From Closterium sp. NIES-65 (Eukaryota > Streptophyta > Zygnematophyceae > Desmidiales > Closteriaceae): a DNA stretch of 64,000 bases. Below the pieces are notes generated by a model. That model was not told the DNA's origin and made no database searches. It saw only the letters and a program-made list of their open reading frames with translations. This document shows positions 25,269-36,608 of this stretch, piece by piece. The stretch spans positions 806,001 through 870,000 of the forward strand of contig CANXME010000886.1 in the NCBI GenBank assembly GCA_948144175.1. Reading direction: 5' to 3'. Position numbers and translations under genes: made by a program. How positions within the stretch are numbered: position 1 is the first letter of the stretch; every line of letters begins with the position of its first letter.

Positions 25269-25455
25269 AGAGGAGTATGAAGAGGCATGACGAGGCATGA
25301 TGAGGCATGATGAGACATGATGAGGCATGATGAGGCATGATAAGGCATGATGAGGCATAATGAGGCATGGTGAGGCATGGTGAGGCATGGTGAGGCATGA
25401 TGAGGCATGATGAGGCATGATGAGGCATGATGAGGCATGATGAGGCATGATGATG
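25269..25455. repeat. 10-bp minisatellite (TGATGAGGCA)n
   Basis: About 18-19 units of GAGGCATGAT with a few substitutions. It produces spurious open frames (PHHASSCLIM-like) on the minus strand. Confidence 0.92.
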
Positions 25456-25865
25456 GGTGATATCTCGAATGGACATCAACAGAAGTTACCAGGATGATTG
25501 AAGTTTAGCTAGGACAGGGGAGAATCGAGTTTTGTGGAGGCTCAAAGAGAAAAGTTCGAGGCGAGTTCAAACAAGGGTGCCAATGCCAGGTCCCAACTGG
25601 GCAGATTGGCTGCTCATGCTACTGCATGGAAACCGAAAGTGGGAAAGAGGTGGAGGCAAGGGGCAGAGAATGAGAAAGGGAGTTGCAGCGCTGCACAGGT
25701 CCCGATTGCGGCAGGCTGCAGGTCTGGCAAAGCTGGGGAAAAGGCCTCGTGTCACCAGCTCCAAAGAGCTGCTTGAAATCCTAATAGGGAGATACTCGTG
25801 GGCATTCAAGCTTCCTTGAACAACCAGTGCAAGGCAGGCCTTGGCCTGCCTCAAAATCAGGTGGC

Positions 25866-26041
25866 CCACACCCCACACTCCACAGGTCACACTCCACATC
25901 CCACACCCCACAGCCCAAACCCCACACCCCACAGCCCAAACCCCACACCCCACAGCCCAAACCCCACACCCCACAGCCCAAACCCCACACCCCACAGCCC
26001 AAACCCCACACCCCACATCCCACACCCCACACCCCACAGCT
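25866..26041. repeat. 21-bp minisatellite (CAGCCCAAACCCCACACCCCA)n
   Basis: About five good copies flanked by degenerate CCCCACA units. C-rich on the plus strand. Confidence 0.9.
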
Positions 26042-26122
26042 CACAGATTACACCACCTCAGCAGCTCCCTGACGCTGCTTGAAGGCCCCTGAACAAGCTA
26101 TGTTGGGCAGGTCTTGGGCACT

Positions 26123-26305
26123 CACCTGCACAGCCCAATCACCCCACTCACCTGCACAGCCCAATCACCCCACTCACCTGCACAGCCCAATCACCCCACT
26201 CACCTGCACAGCCCAATCACCCCACTCACCTGCACACCCCTCTCATTCCACTCACCCCACTCACCCCACTCACTACTCACTCACACCCCACTCACCCCAC
26301 TCACT
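26123..26305. repeat. 26-bp minisatellite then 9-bp CACCCCACT units
   Basis: CACCTGCACAGCCCAATCAC plus CCCACT recurs at 26123, 26149, 26175, 26201 and partly at 26227. It decays into CACCCCACT 9-mers. A related array lies at 34223-34470. Confidence 0.9.
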
Positions 26306-27042
26306 AGCATACCAGGAAAGGTCATTTGTGCAGGTGGCGTTCAAGAGAGTGACTGAAACGGAAAGAACAGGAATGGGGAGCGGGAGGAGGAATGGGCAAG
26401 AGTTGTGCTTCAGGGTTTTGGTCAGTTTGGTGGAGTATGAACAGAAGCCAGCAGGCCCAAATGGGAGGGGTATGGTGGGTTGTCATCAAATTCGTGCCGT
26501 TGAAGAGAGTGACTGGAATGGATTCAGAGGGATTTGGAGGGGTACAAAGGGGAGATGATATGGTCTGTTGAGATTGTCTTGCTTGGGCTGATAGAGGCCT
26601 AACTGCACTAATTGGTGTGATAGGTCATCAGAGTTTGTATTGTGGATTGACATGAGTGGGCAGGGGGAAGCAGGGGCAGGGATGTGGGAAAGGGGGAAAC
26701 ACAACCCAATCTGGAGTAGACAGGAAGGACAAATGCAGAGTCTCCGTTGCAGCCATTCCTCTCCTCCTGTTCTCAGCAAATTGATGCTCTGCCTCTGCTG
26801 TAATTCTTGATTCTCAGCAAGAAAAGAACTGCTCAAGGGATAGCAACGGAACAACACCACCTGAGATCATGTGAAATGTATTTGCCTCTGATCTGAAACT
26901 ACTACAATATTTTTATAACAGTTTACAAATTACTCTACATAGGCCCTGTATCATATACAAGAAACAACAAACTACCCAACAGGAAACATGGCTACATCAA
27001 CCAATGAAACATGATCACGGCGGACACTACATCGATGTCGTG

Positions 27043-29363
27043 CTAGTATTTAATGAAGGTCAGCCCATGCATGTCCCTGAGGCCACAGCGCAGTGCACGA
27101 GTCATTCCATCGATCGCTTGCTTGCACCCTTTGACATTCAAGTGTTGCAGCACCTTCAGCTCCGTCAAATTATCTGGCAAGGCCCTCAATCGCTCACAGC
27201 CAAACAGGCTGAGCCACCTCAGCCTAGTCAGCTGCGCAAACCCAGGAGGAAGAGAGCTGATAGAAGTTTTCTCAACTTTAAGCGTGCAGAGGCAGCGAAG
27301 TTGTGTGAGCGAAAATGGTAGCTGTTGCAGGGCCTTACATCCTGACAGATCCAGCTCACGCAGCCTGGATAATGCACCGATAACATCGGGGAGTGAGGTA
27401 ACCTTGGGTGCAACAACCTCTAACGCTGTCAGGTGTTGGAGCTGTGAGAAAGTTTCCGGTAGCTCCCTAAGCTCTTCGAGGTTGTGTAATCGCAAATGGC
27501 GCAGCTGCTGCAAAGCTGAACCGATGCTTCGTGGGAGTGTCTGGATCAATTCAGCATCATAGATACTCAAGAGGTGGAGCTGAGAAGCAGATTCCACGAA
27601 GATCGGAAACTCATGGGCGTTCTCTGCCAACCCCAGCTCCAACTGCCTCAGAAAAGGCGGCAGAGAAATCTGCGGCAGCGAATCAGCCCGACTGTTTCTG
27701 TACCAAGACAGAATCTCAAGGGAGAGTGGCAGCGACAAAGGAAACCCACACAGCTGTCTGCACCTTGTAACCCTCAAACTCTTCAGCTTCGTAAGGCTTT
27801 TTAGCCTTCTTGGCAGCACAGTGAGCTGTTGGCAATCCTCAATGACCAAGGTTACAAGGCTAGTGAGCCCTTTAATGGAAAGTGGTATCTTTCTGACAGC
27901 ATCACAGTCGTGAATGTAGAGATGCTGCAGGTTACTCAAATTGTCCAGACCCTTGGGAAGCACCGTAAATTCGCACTCGCCAAGCTCAAGACTCTTTAGA
28001 ACTATCAGCTGCACAAATGAAGGAAAGAGCAGCTGCTCCGTGGTATGCAGGTGAAGAGTCTCGAGGTTACTAAGCCATCCAATCCTTTTTGGGAGCACCA
28101 TCAAACTGTTTCTTGCGTCGAGTGTCTTGAGAGATGTGAGGCTGCAAAAATCTGTTGGAAGATGGTGCATTAAATAGAGATCACGCAGGAGCAGCTTTTC
28201 CAACGATGTACCTCGGCAGAGGGAGTCAGGTAGCTTGCGAAGAGGCAGGTCCTCCAGCATCAGTGACTTGAGCGCAGGCAGCTGTCCAAATTCCTCAGGC
28301 AGCCTTCTAAGCAAGCACCCGGTGATCGAGAGGCGCTCCAATGCAGTTAGGGCTGTGATATTATCGGGGAGCTGGTCGAGCTGAGAACAATCCCGAATGG
28401 TCAGTTGATGGAGGCATGGCAGAAGCTCGCCGATGTCATCAGGAAGGCGCTGGAGGTTGGCGGATTTGGAGATCACCAGCTGTTCTAGGCGAATGCACGG
28501 TGATCCTGTGGGAAACATTGAAGTGAAGCTGAGATTGGGAATCTGGAACTCAAATGACTCGAGATGAGGTAGCTGAGCTACTGCAAAGATTGCAGCTGGT
28601 GGATCATTCTTGGGGATGCAGAATTCACTGGAAATCGAGAGTCTAGAAAGTCTTGCAATGCAAAAGAGGCTTGACAACTCCTGATGTGTCAATTTGGAGA
28701 CATTAATATGGAGGGATGTGAGTGAAGAAAGTCTTGTAAATCTGGGGAATGTCAAGGCTGAAACGTTGGTTAGAGAAACTGTGTGGAGCTGCTGCAGCTG
28801 AAAGAAGGAATCCGGAATTTCAGTATCTTTATGGAGGCAGTGAAGTGTAATCTCCTCCAGCTGAGTGCACTTCAGGAAGAGAATCTCCAGACCGGCTTCA
28901 GTAACTGGGTGCTCATCCTTGTTTCCTCCACATTCCGTCAGTGTGATCCCGCGACCCACGTGAAGAGCCTTCAGCGTAGGCCGTGAGGAAGCAAGGCGAG
29001 CGAGGAAAGCGTCGTTAATCATCTCGACACTGCTGTCGCTCAGGTGAAGATTCGTAAGGTTGTCAAAAGCAGCTACGACGTTCGCCAGATCTTGACGAGA
29101 TACAAAACAGTTCTCCTGGACCAACATGCTGGTGACCAAACACTTAACTAGGTGACGCCACCGACTACATACGGACGCGATGAGCAGATTAGATGCCGCA
29201 TCTGTTAAGGCTGGAGGAATAAACTTGTTCGACCTAAAATGCCAAAGAGGAAGCGAGTCACATGAGGAATCAGAACCTCTTCGTAAAGGCATCCCATGCT
29301 GAAACCATAGAATCCTTGTGAGAGGTCATCTGAAAGTCGATCAATGTGTGAGAGACGCTCCAT
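27043..29363 (-). pseudogene. L3, F-box/LRR gene with a one-base deletion in the F-box
   Basis: ATG at 29363 reads MERLSHIDRLSDDL, close to MERLAHINRLSDDLL of L5. One base is missing near 29325, so the first F-box helix goes out of frame. An in-frame ATG at 29292 opens 749 codons to TAG at 27043: residual F-box (IASVCSRWRHLVK) and about 20 LRRs, ending CGLRDMHGLTFIKY. This end differs from L2/L4/L6, so L3 and L5 form a second subfamily. A shorter protein without the first F-box helix could still be made from 29292. Alternatively the missing base is an assembly error. It diverges head to head from L4. Confidence 0.8.
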
Positions 29364-30186
29364 CTAAACTTCACGGATCGACCGCAAGGACTACTTAGAA
29401 GAGTATGAAACGATATCTCCTTTCCCAGATCTAAAATGACAAGAACATTAAGAGAAGTCGCTCATACGCGGATCTCACAATCTCAGCTCCTCGTTCCGTG
29501 TCTAATATAGAAATTTGGAAAACACGCAGCACCATTCGCTTGCTGACCTGCGGTTTGGAGGTAGTCAAGTACGCGCCGTGCTTGTGTTGTAGGAAGAGCT
29601 GTCGATTTCAGTGGAGACGCTTAGGCCTTGTCGAAGCTGGGCATGGTGGCTGATGTGCTTTCCTACTCTCGAGATCGCCCATGGCTAGACCTGACGAAGC
29701 AGCAGGCGAGCGAGAGCTTTCTTGGCTTCATGGGATCACCTACGGAAAGCCCAAGCTGGGCTAAGCTGACTAAATTTCGCGCTGGACTCAACTTCACCTG
29801 ACTGGGCTTGGGCTATGCTGCAAGGGAATCTCGCTTCGCTCTGGGTATGTGGTCTCACCCTGACGAAATCATGCTGTGCTTGCTCGGCTCGGCTCGGCTC
29901 AAATTGATCTGGCTCGGCTAGATTCGGTTTGGCTCGGCCAAAATCTACTTGGCCAGGCCTCCATCTCAATTCGACTTTCCAAGCAAGTCCGACACTCAGC
30001 GACAATACTTCGTGTGTGAGGGGGAAAATGGTGTGAAGAGGGTTAGCAAACAGCTGAATTATGTAACATGATTTCCGAAATAGGCTCCCGCCGGAACCAC
30101 TTGCACCTGTCTTCAGCAACCCTAGCTTCCATTCGTACTTTCCCGTACTCATGTTATTTGCCCTTCGTATATTCACCTATCTCGCA
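29364..30186. promoter_or_regulatory. Shared intergenic promoter region of L3 and L4
   Basis: This 823-bp gap separates two divergent genes. From about 29549 it matches the L5-L6 gap (from about 39059) closely, including a run with GTACGCGCCGTGCTTGTG. Both gaps contain clustered CTCGGCT repeats (29880-29940; 39365-39425) and nearly the same text just before the L4/L6 start. A bidirectional promoter is likely; no TATA position can be defended. Confidence 0.6.
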
Positions 30187-32651
30187 ATGGCAGACACAGC
30201 GACGATCAATTGCTCGGGAACGAATACGCCAATGGGGATTAGCCATTTGCCTGACGACGCTCTCGTGATTATTCTGGCGCATTCCGTTAAGGAGCACGTT
30301 TTCCGCAGATCCACTAGTGACTCTTTATGGCAGCACTTAGAACAGAAGCCGAGGTCCCTTTCCGAGCACTACTTAGAAGAAGCCTCATTCTCATACCAGA
30401 AAGTAAAAACCGCTTTACCAATCCCGCCGTCATGCACAGACGCTGCTCGCACACTTGCCATCGCGTCCGTCTGCCGCCGTTGGCGCCGTCTCGCTAAGCA
30501 CCACACCTCCACGCTTCTTGTCAGGGAAGACCTGAACGTTTCCCGTCGAGATTTCGCAAATGTTATCGTTAGTTTCCCCAACTTGACGTGCCTTCATCTG
30601 TGCGACGGTAGCGTGGAAACCCTAGACGACGCCTTCCTCGCACACCTCGCCTCTGCGTGCTCCAAACTGATGGCGCTGCACGTGGGAAGTGGAATCACAC
30701 CAACGAACAATGGCGGGGCGAAAGACGAGTATCCGATCACCGAAGCAGGCTTGGATCATTTCTTTTCGCAGTGCACTCGCCTTGCGCACCTTTCGCTAAG
30801 CTGTCTTCACAAGAATGCTCAACTACCCGCTTCCTTATTTCAATTAACTAACCTGCACTCTCCTACTACAAGACACTTCAGCACTCGAATCTCCCAATCT
30901 CACCAACCTTTCTTCTCTCACATCTCTCCACATTCTTTCCCCAGTACTGCCAGATCACCATCTTTCAAACCTCGTTCACCTGTACATCCTGCGAATTCCA
31001 AAACCGTCGACCATCTGCAGCCTTTTCCATCTCGCAGCTTCCGTGCCTGCAGTCCCTTACAGTCAATGCCTCTTGCTCGCAGTTCGACCTCCTGTTTCCT
31101 CCCGCCTCCCCTTGCACAGACCTCCAAGAGTTACTCATTTCCGATAACGATTCGCTGCAGGCCCTTCCAGAAGGCATAGGGGACTCCCTTCCTCTCCTTG
31201 GCAGACTGAGCATCCGCAACTGTAAATCCTTCTCCCAGCTGATGCCTGACGGGTTGACCTCCCTGTGGCATCTGGAGAGCTTGACATTAGCTAAGTGCAA
31301 ACTCCTTACCACCCTGCCTGAAGAGGTCGGGTTTCTGCCCCAGCTGAAAACACTCGTGCTGCATAAACTGCCTCTCGAAAATCTCCCCGACTCCCTCTGC
31401 CGAACCACATCTTTGGAAACTCTTTTCCTGGTCAAGTGCCACAGAATCCACCACTTCCCGGAAGGTTTCTGCAGCCTGCCTACTCTCAAGACGCTGTGCC
31501 TCGTGCAGGTGCCACGCTTGAAGCTTCCAGCCGATCTTGGAAGTCTCACCAGTCTCGAAACTCTTTTTGTAAAGGACAACTTCGGAAAACAGCTGCCACT
31601 GACATTCACCCGGCTGATTTCCCTGAGGAGATTGGAGCTGGATAGCTGCATGTTTCGCGATCTCCCACAGGGCGTGGGTCAGCTGCGTAACCTGACCGAG
31701 CTGCATCTTTGCTTCTGCCCCAACATCAGGAAGCTTCCTGAGTCCATCACACGCCTCAGCAACCTTGGGTCTCTCACAGTGGAGGATAGTGAGAAGCACT
31801 TTTCGGTGCTGAGAAGCTTGTTAAGCCTGGGGAAGCTGAAGCGATTAAAGTTGGCAGGGTGTGACCAGCTGCGAGCGCCACCTGACGGTCTTCCTCCCTT
31901 TCTTGAAGTCATCAGCCTTGGGAACTGCAAGCACATCATCCCGCTGCCTGATATCTCGAATCTGCCAAAGCTGACAAGGTTGGGTCTGAACCTGGTGGGT
32001 GCAGGGCACGCGGTAAGAATCAGCACCAGTGTGACGCATTTGAAGCACTTGAATCTGGTTCTGGCTGCAGAAGCAGAGGAGCTGTCCTTTCCATTGTCCG
32101 CTTGCCCTCATCCACGCACCCTGGAGATTTCAAGGGCTGGGAGGATCAAGAGGCTGCCTGAAACCATTGGTTCGACTTTGAAGCAGTTACGCTGCTTGAG
32201 GATACACTGTTTCCCAAAACTGAAGGTCTTGCCAGATTCTGTCACTGAGCTTCAGAATCTGTCAGATCTGGAGGTTTTTGTTGCATAAAGCCTAGTCACC
32301 CTTCCGGTCCGCATCGGTGCGTTGTCTCGACTGCGTAGTCTGAGCTTGTTTGGCTGCCCTGCCTTGCAGCATCTGCCCGCTTCCCTCACGCAGCTTGCAT
32401 GCCTCCACAGCCTGGCGATTAGAGCCTCTGCCATTCGCTTCCTCCCAGCCGATTTTGCACGGTTAGCCAGGCTCAAGAGGCTCAGTTTGCAATTGTGCGA
32501 GCAGCTGCTGGCTCTTCCTGGAGATTTGACTGAGCTGAAGATGCTGCAGTATCCGAATGTTGAAGGGTGCAGGCGGTTGGCTGGCAGGGAAGAGTTTTTT
32601 CGACCTGGAGGAGTGTATACGAGAATGTCTACACTGACGATTATTGCTTAG
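30187..32651 (+). pseudogene. L4, F-box/LRR pseudogene
   Basis: ATG at 30187 (MADTATINCSGT) matches the L6 start; the upstream ATG at 30151 is not conserved. The F-box (SHLPDDALVIILAHS and IASVCRRWRRLAKHHT) and first LRRs read in frame. Against L6 there is a 2-bp loss near 30859-30871 and a 29-bp loss near 30981-30990. The correct frame is then open from about 30990, but a GAA codon has become TAA at 32286-32288. The frame continues to TAG at 32649-32651, with the family C terminus MSTLTIIA. Sequence between the lesions is well conserved, so inactivation looks recent. Confidence 0.85.
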
Positions 32652-34222
32652 CTTGCCTTCTGATAAGTCATAGGCATTAGTCATATAAGTTTGTATGTGC
32701 GGACCGTATCATCCTTGACCAATTCGTATCACTGAACTTATTTCACTTTAGAACAATACAAAGACGAAACCCACAACAAATAATACCAGTAACTCGCACG
32801 AATACAGTATACGTTAGGATACAGACACTACAAAGCATTGGTGCTGTGGGAACGCCATCAGCCAAGGAAGGCTTGATGCCGAGTGTTGGGCTAAAAAAAA
32901 ATGGAAGTGCTGCTACCCAGCCTAAACCATCAGCCCCGTTTGCTGATGCTCCTTCAGTCAAGCCACTGCAGAATTAAAAGGAAGATACAGTAGGAGGAAC
33001 AGGGTGTAGCCATGCAACATGGAAGAAATGGCTGATTCAACATAATTTATCTCTGAATATGTTCAAATTGGATAGAGGAGAGTGGTTGGCTAGGAATAAA
33101 AAAAGTTAGAAAGTTAAATGCGAATGAACACCCGGGGTTGCCTCCCTCAGGATGCACTCACAGACAACAATCAACTCACCACGGCACTCCTTAGCTCTGG
33201 CATTGTCGGCTTTAGACCCCCCTGGCACAGACACTTGCGCTCGTCGTCCCTCAAAATGCACTTAGCCACAACCCCACAGGTTTGAGTCGACTCAGAACTC
33301 GACTCACGATGCACTCACACTCGCTGATCAGGCGCCACACACTGATCAAGCACCACTCACCATGGCACTCCTTGGTGCTGGCATCGTAGGCTTGAGACTC
33401 AGGGCACAGGCACCTGCGCCCGCCGTCCCGCTCCCTCAGCAAAGAGCGGGTGGCTTACAGTCCATACTGCAGCCTAGGGGGAAGCACAGCGAGTTTTTTT
33501 TTTTTTTTTTTTGGCGCCTAAAAAATACAGTCCATACTGCAGGCTAAGGGGAAGCACGGGGAGTTTGTGAAGGCAGAGGGACAGGGAGGAGGGAGGAGGA
33601 AAAGTGGGAAGGAGGACGGAGAAGGTGGAAAGAGCACGTTGCGTTTGCCGTCCCTCAGTATGCACTTAGCAACAGCCCCACAGTCCAGATCGCAGCCTTT
33701 AGGGAAGGAGGAAGGAGAAGATTGAAACAGCAAGGCTTATGGTACAAATCAGGCAGTTTGGATCAATCAGTGACGATTTTCTTGCAGTTGGTGGTACCAG
33801 GGATGGCAGAATTTGCGCGTGTGCATAAGAAGCCGACTAGACTTTTCAGGGTAGTTTTGGGATCACTCACAAGAATACCCATCAAGCAGTTGAAACCAGT
33901 TAGTCACGATCCTAGGGCACTTGGACCCAGGGAAGGTGGAATAATGTGCATGTAATAAATCTGCCGACTAGACATATGCAACAACACAGCAAGGGACTCC
34001 CTCGAAGTGGTGCCATGCCTGTGCATATGACATGTGCGACGAATTTTTTAGCGCCTTTTCAGGCGCCTCAGAATTAGTCTTTTGAGGCGTCTGGAAAATG
34101 TGAAATGCATCAAAGGCGTTTCATGCATAGAAAACGCATCAAAGGCGTTTCAGGCATATATATAAACGTGCATCAACGAGGCTAGGTACCAGTTGGGCAG
34201 AGCATAGATACATCAATTAGTG

Positions 34223-34470
34223 CACCCACCTGCACAGCCCACCCACCTGCACAGCCCACCCCCCTGCACAGCCCACCCACCCTACTCGCCCTACTTATCC
34301 CACTCAACTCAGACACCCCACTCACCCTACTCACCCCACTTATCCCACACACCCCACACACCCCACTCACCCCACTCACTCCACTTATCCCACACACCCC
34401 ACTCACCCCACTCACCCCACTCACCCCAGTCACTCCACTCACCCCGCTCACTCCACTAACCCCACTCACC
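34223..34470. repeat. CACCTGCACAGCCCAC and CACCCCACT minisatellite
   Basis: Short C-rich units of 9-16 bp with gradual decay, resembling the 26123-26305 array downstream of L3. Confidence 0.85.
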
Positions 34471-34830
34471 CGCACAGCCCAGCTCAGTCACAAAAGGACT
34501 TCGGCAGTGCAGAGCTCCCTCCCAGCAGGCCCAAGCAGGAGGGGCATGAGAGGTCATCAGCATTGGTGAGTGCCATTCACCCCAACAGCCCACTCACCCG
34601 CACAGCCCAGCTCAGTCACAAAAGGCTATGAGCAGTGCAGAGCTCCCTCCCAGCAGGCCCAAGCAGGAGGGGCATGAGAGGTCGTCAGCATTGGTGAGTG
34701 CCATTCACCCCAACAGCCCACTCACCCGCACAGCCCAGCTCAGTCACAAAAGGCTATGAGCAGTGCAGAGCTCCCTCCCAGCAGGCCCAAGCAGGAGGGG
34801 CATGAGAGGTCATCAGCATTGGTGCCGTTG
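34461..34830. repeat. 128-bp tandem repeat, about three copies
   Basis: CGCACAGCCCAGCTCAGTCA begins at 34471, 34599 and 34727, giving an exact 128-bp period. Each unit contains CAGCAGGCCCAAGCAGGAGG and a GTCATCAGCATTGGTG or similar segment. Confidence 0.92.
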
Positions 34831-36608
34831 AAGAGAGCGACTGGGGTAGTAGGGGGGGTTGAGAGGGGTTGAATGGGTTTAAGGGGCATGTAGGGAAGAG
34901 AGACCATCAGCAATGCATAGCTCTCTCCCAGCAGGCCCAAGTGGAAGAGGTTTGAGAGGTCTTCAATGGCATTGGTGCTGTTGAAGAGAGTGACTGGGAT
35001 AAACAGAGGTATGGAATGGTCAATGGGAGGCACAAAGCAGTTGAGAGGGGTTGAGGGCGGTTAAGAGGGGCTGCGGGGTCATGTTGAGATGAGAGGATAC
35101 AACCAGGAGAGTAGAGCAGCTGGCTTGCCCAAGCAGGTAGGGTCTGATCTGAACTGAACGGTCTTCTGCAAATGTGCGGTTGATGTAGGTGCCTAGAAAC
35201 GTAGGAAGTGGTTGAGAGGGATAAAGGGGTGCAAGGTGAGAACGGCACAGGAGCGGATGAGATTTGGGTTTTGGGGCCTTTGGGTATGAGAAGCAGCCAG
35301 GAACCTCTCAAACTCCCTCAACCCATTCAACCCCCCTCAACCCCCCCTACTACCCCAGTCACTCTCTTTGGGTATGAGAAGCAGCCAGGAACCCAAAGAG
35401 GTAGGGGCCTGAAAGGGCATTAAGAGAGTGAACTGGGTAGTATGGGTGGAGAGGGGTTGAGACAGGTTGAAAGGGCATGTTGGAATACGAGTCTAACAGC
35501 AGTGCAGAACTCCCACGAAACGAAAAAGACAGACGCATGGGTGAGAGGTCATCAGCATCCGTACCGTTGAACAGAGTGACTGAGACGAAAAAGACAGACG
35601 CAGGGGTTGGGGTGGGAGGGGAGGGAGGGGTGAGTCTCAGGGTTCGGGGTTTAAGGGTTAAGATTAGGGTATGAACAGCAACCAGGACGGGTGTGAGAGG
35701 TCACCAGGATCCGTGCCATTGAACAGTGTGACTGAAAAGACAGGCAGGGGTACAGAGGGGTGCACTGCAGGGCTTTAAGTTGCATTGGTATTTTGCAATA
35801 AGCTGTCCTGCTTTGGCTGAGAGGCCCAACAGCTCTAGTTGGTTCAATAAATTCGCAATTTGTCATCAGCGTTTGTAGCATGGATTGACATGAGAGGCCA
35901 GGGCGAAGCAGGGACATGGGCGTGGGGAATAGGGGAACATAGCGAAATGGGGAGAGGGGCCAGATGAGCAAGTGCAGAGGCAACGAATGGGGAGAGGGCT
36001 AAAGAAGCAGGGGCAAAGGCAGCCGGATTTTTGGACGGAACGGGGGACAAAGAGCAGCAGTGTACTTTTCTGAGCGATGAAAGAGCAATCCAGTAGAAAA
36101 TTGGGTTTTACTGTACACTCCAGTATCTCACATCTACCCATCAGGTTCTAGAAGCTGTTTGGGGTGTACTATAGGCTGCACTGATGTGCTTGCATTGCAT
36201 TCTACAGTTCACACTCACCTCTCTCAAAATACAGCCATCGCAGTTGCCCACCTTAGTGAGGTAGAGGGTTTAGAAACGGAGAGGAGTGACGGAGGGAGGT
36301 TCTTAGTGAGGAGAGAAATTATTGGTGATGAATTGGCATGGAAAAGACAGATGCTGACTGAAAGCTGGCCGATGCTTGTGATGTGTATTATGGGATCAGC
36401 TTGTCATGTGTGCCACCAAGAATTTGGATGTCTCAACTCTACCACTCTCTCAGAACTACCAGGACTTACAAAACTCATTACACAGATCACTTACAAATAT
36501 ACAAAAAGAGTGTGATGAAGAGTGTAGTATACGATGGCTAACAAAAAAGAAGCATGACACTACTTGACCTAATGCACTCAGATTACCATACACTATCTTC
36601 CTGTCAGG

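Larger units (their letters stand above)
24197..27042. other. Intergenic stretch between L2 and L3 rich in tandem repeats
   Basis: No gene recognised. It holds three minisatellites (listed separately) and text such as GTGCCGTTGAAGAGAGTGACTGG near 26495, which recurs at several sites in 34800-35750 downstream of L5. That similarity suggests this flank was part of the block duplication that made L3/L4 and L5/L6. Confidence 0.55.
32652..36608. other. Intergenic stretch between L4 and L5, repeat-rich
   Basis: No gene recognised. A roughly 40-bp text (ACAGTCCATACTGCAGCCTA...) is present twice around a T19 run (33456-33570). Tandem arrays lie at 34223-34470 and 34461-34830. Degenerate copies of GTGCCGTTGAAGAGAGTGACTGG recur to about 35750. 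Similar material lies downstream of L3. Confidence 0.55.

Noticed and set aside
25781-26558. Repetitive proteins over the 21-bp and 26-bp minisatellites
   Set aside because: Frames are open on both strands because of low complexity; no homology or start context.
33490-33515. T-run with flanking repeat as a SINE or retrocopy
   Set aside because: The roughly 40-bp direct repeat around the T-run is suggestive, but no Pol III boxes or body sequence were found.
35640-35670. Telomere-like text (GGGTTTAAGGGTTAAGATTAGGG)
   Set aside because: Only a few degenerate units, not a TTTAGGG array; probably chance in a GT-rich repeat.
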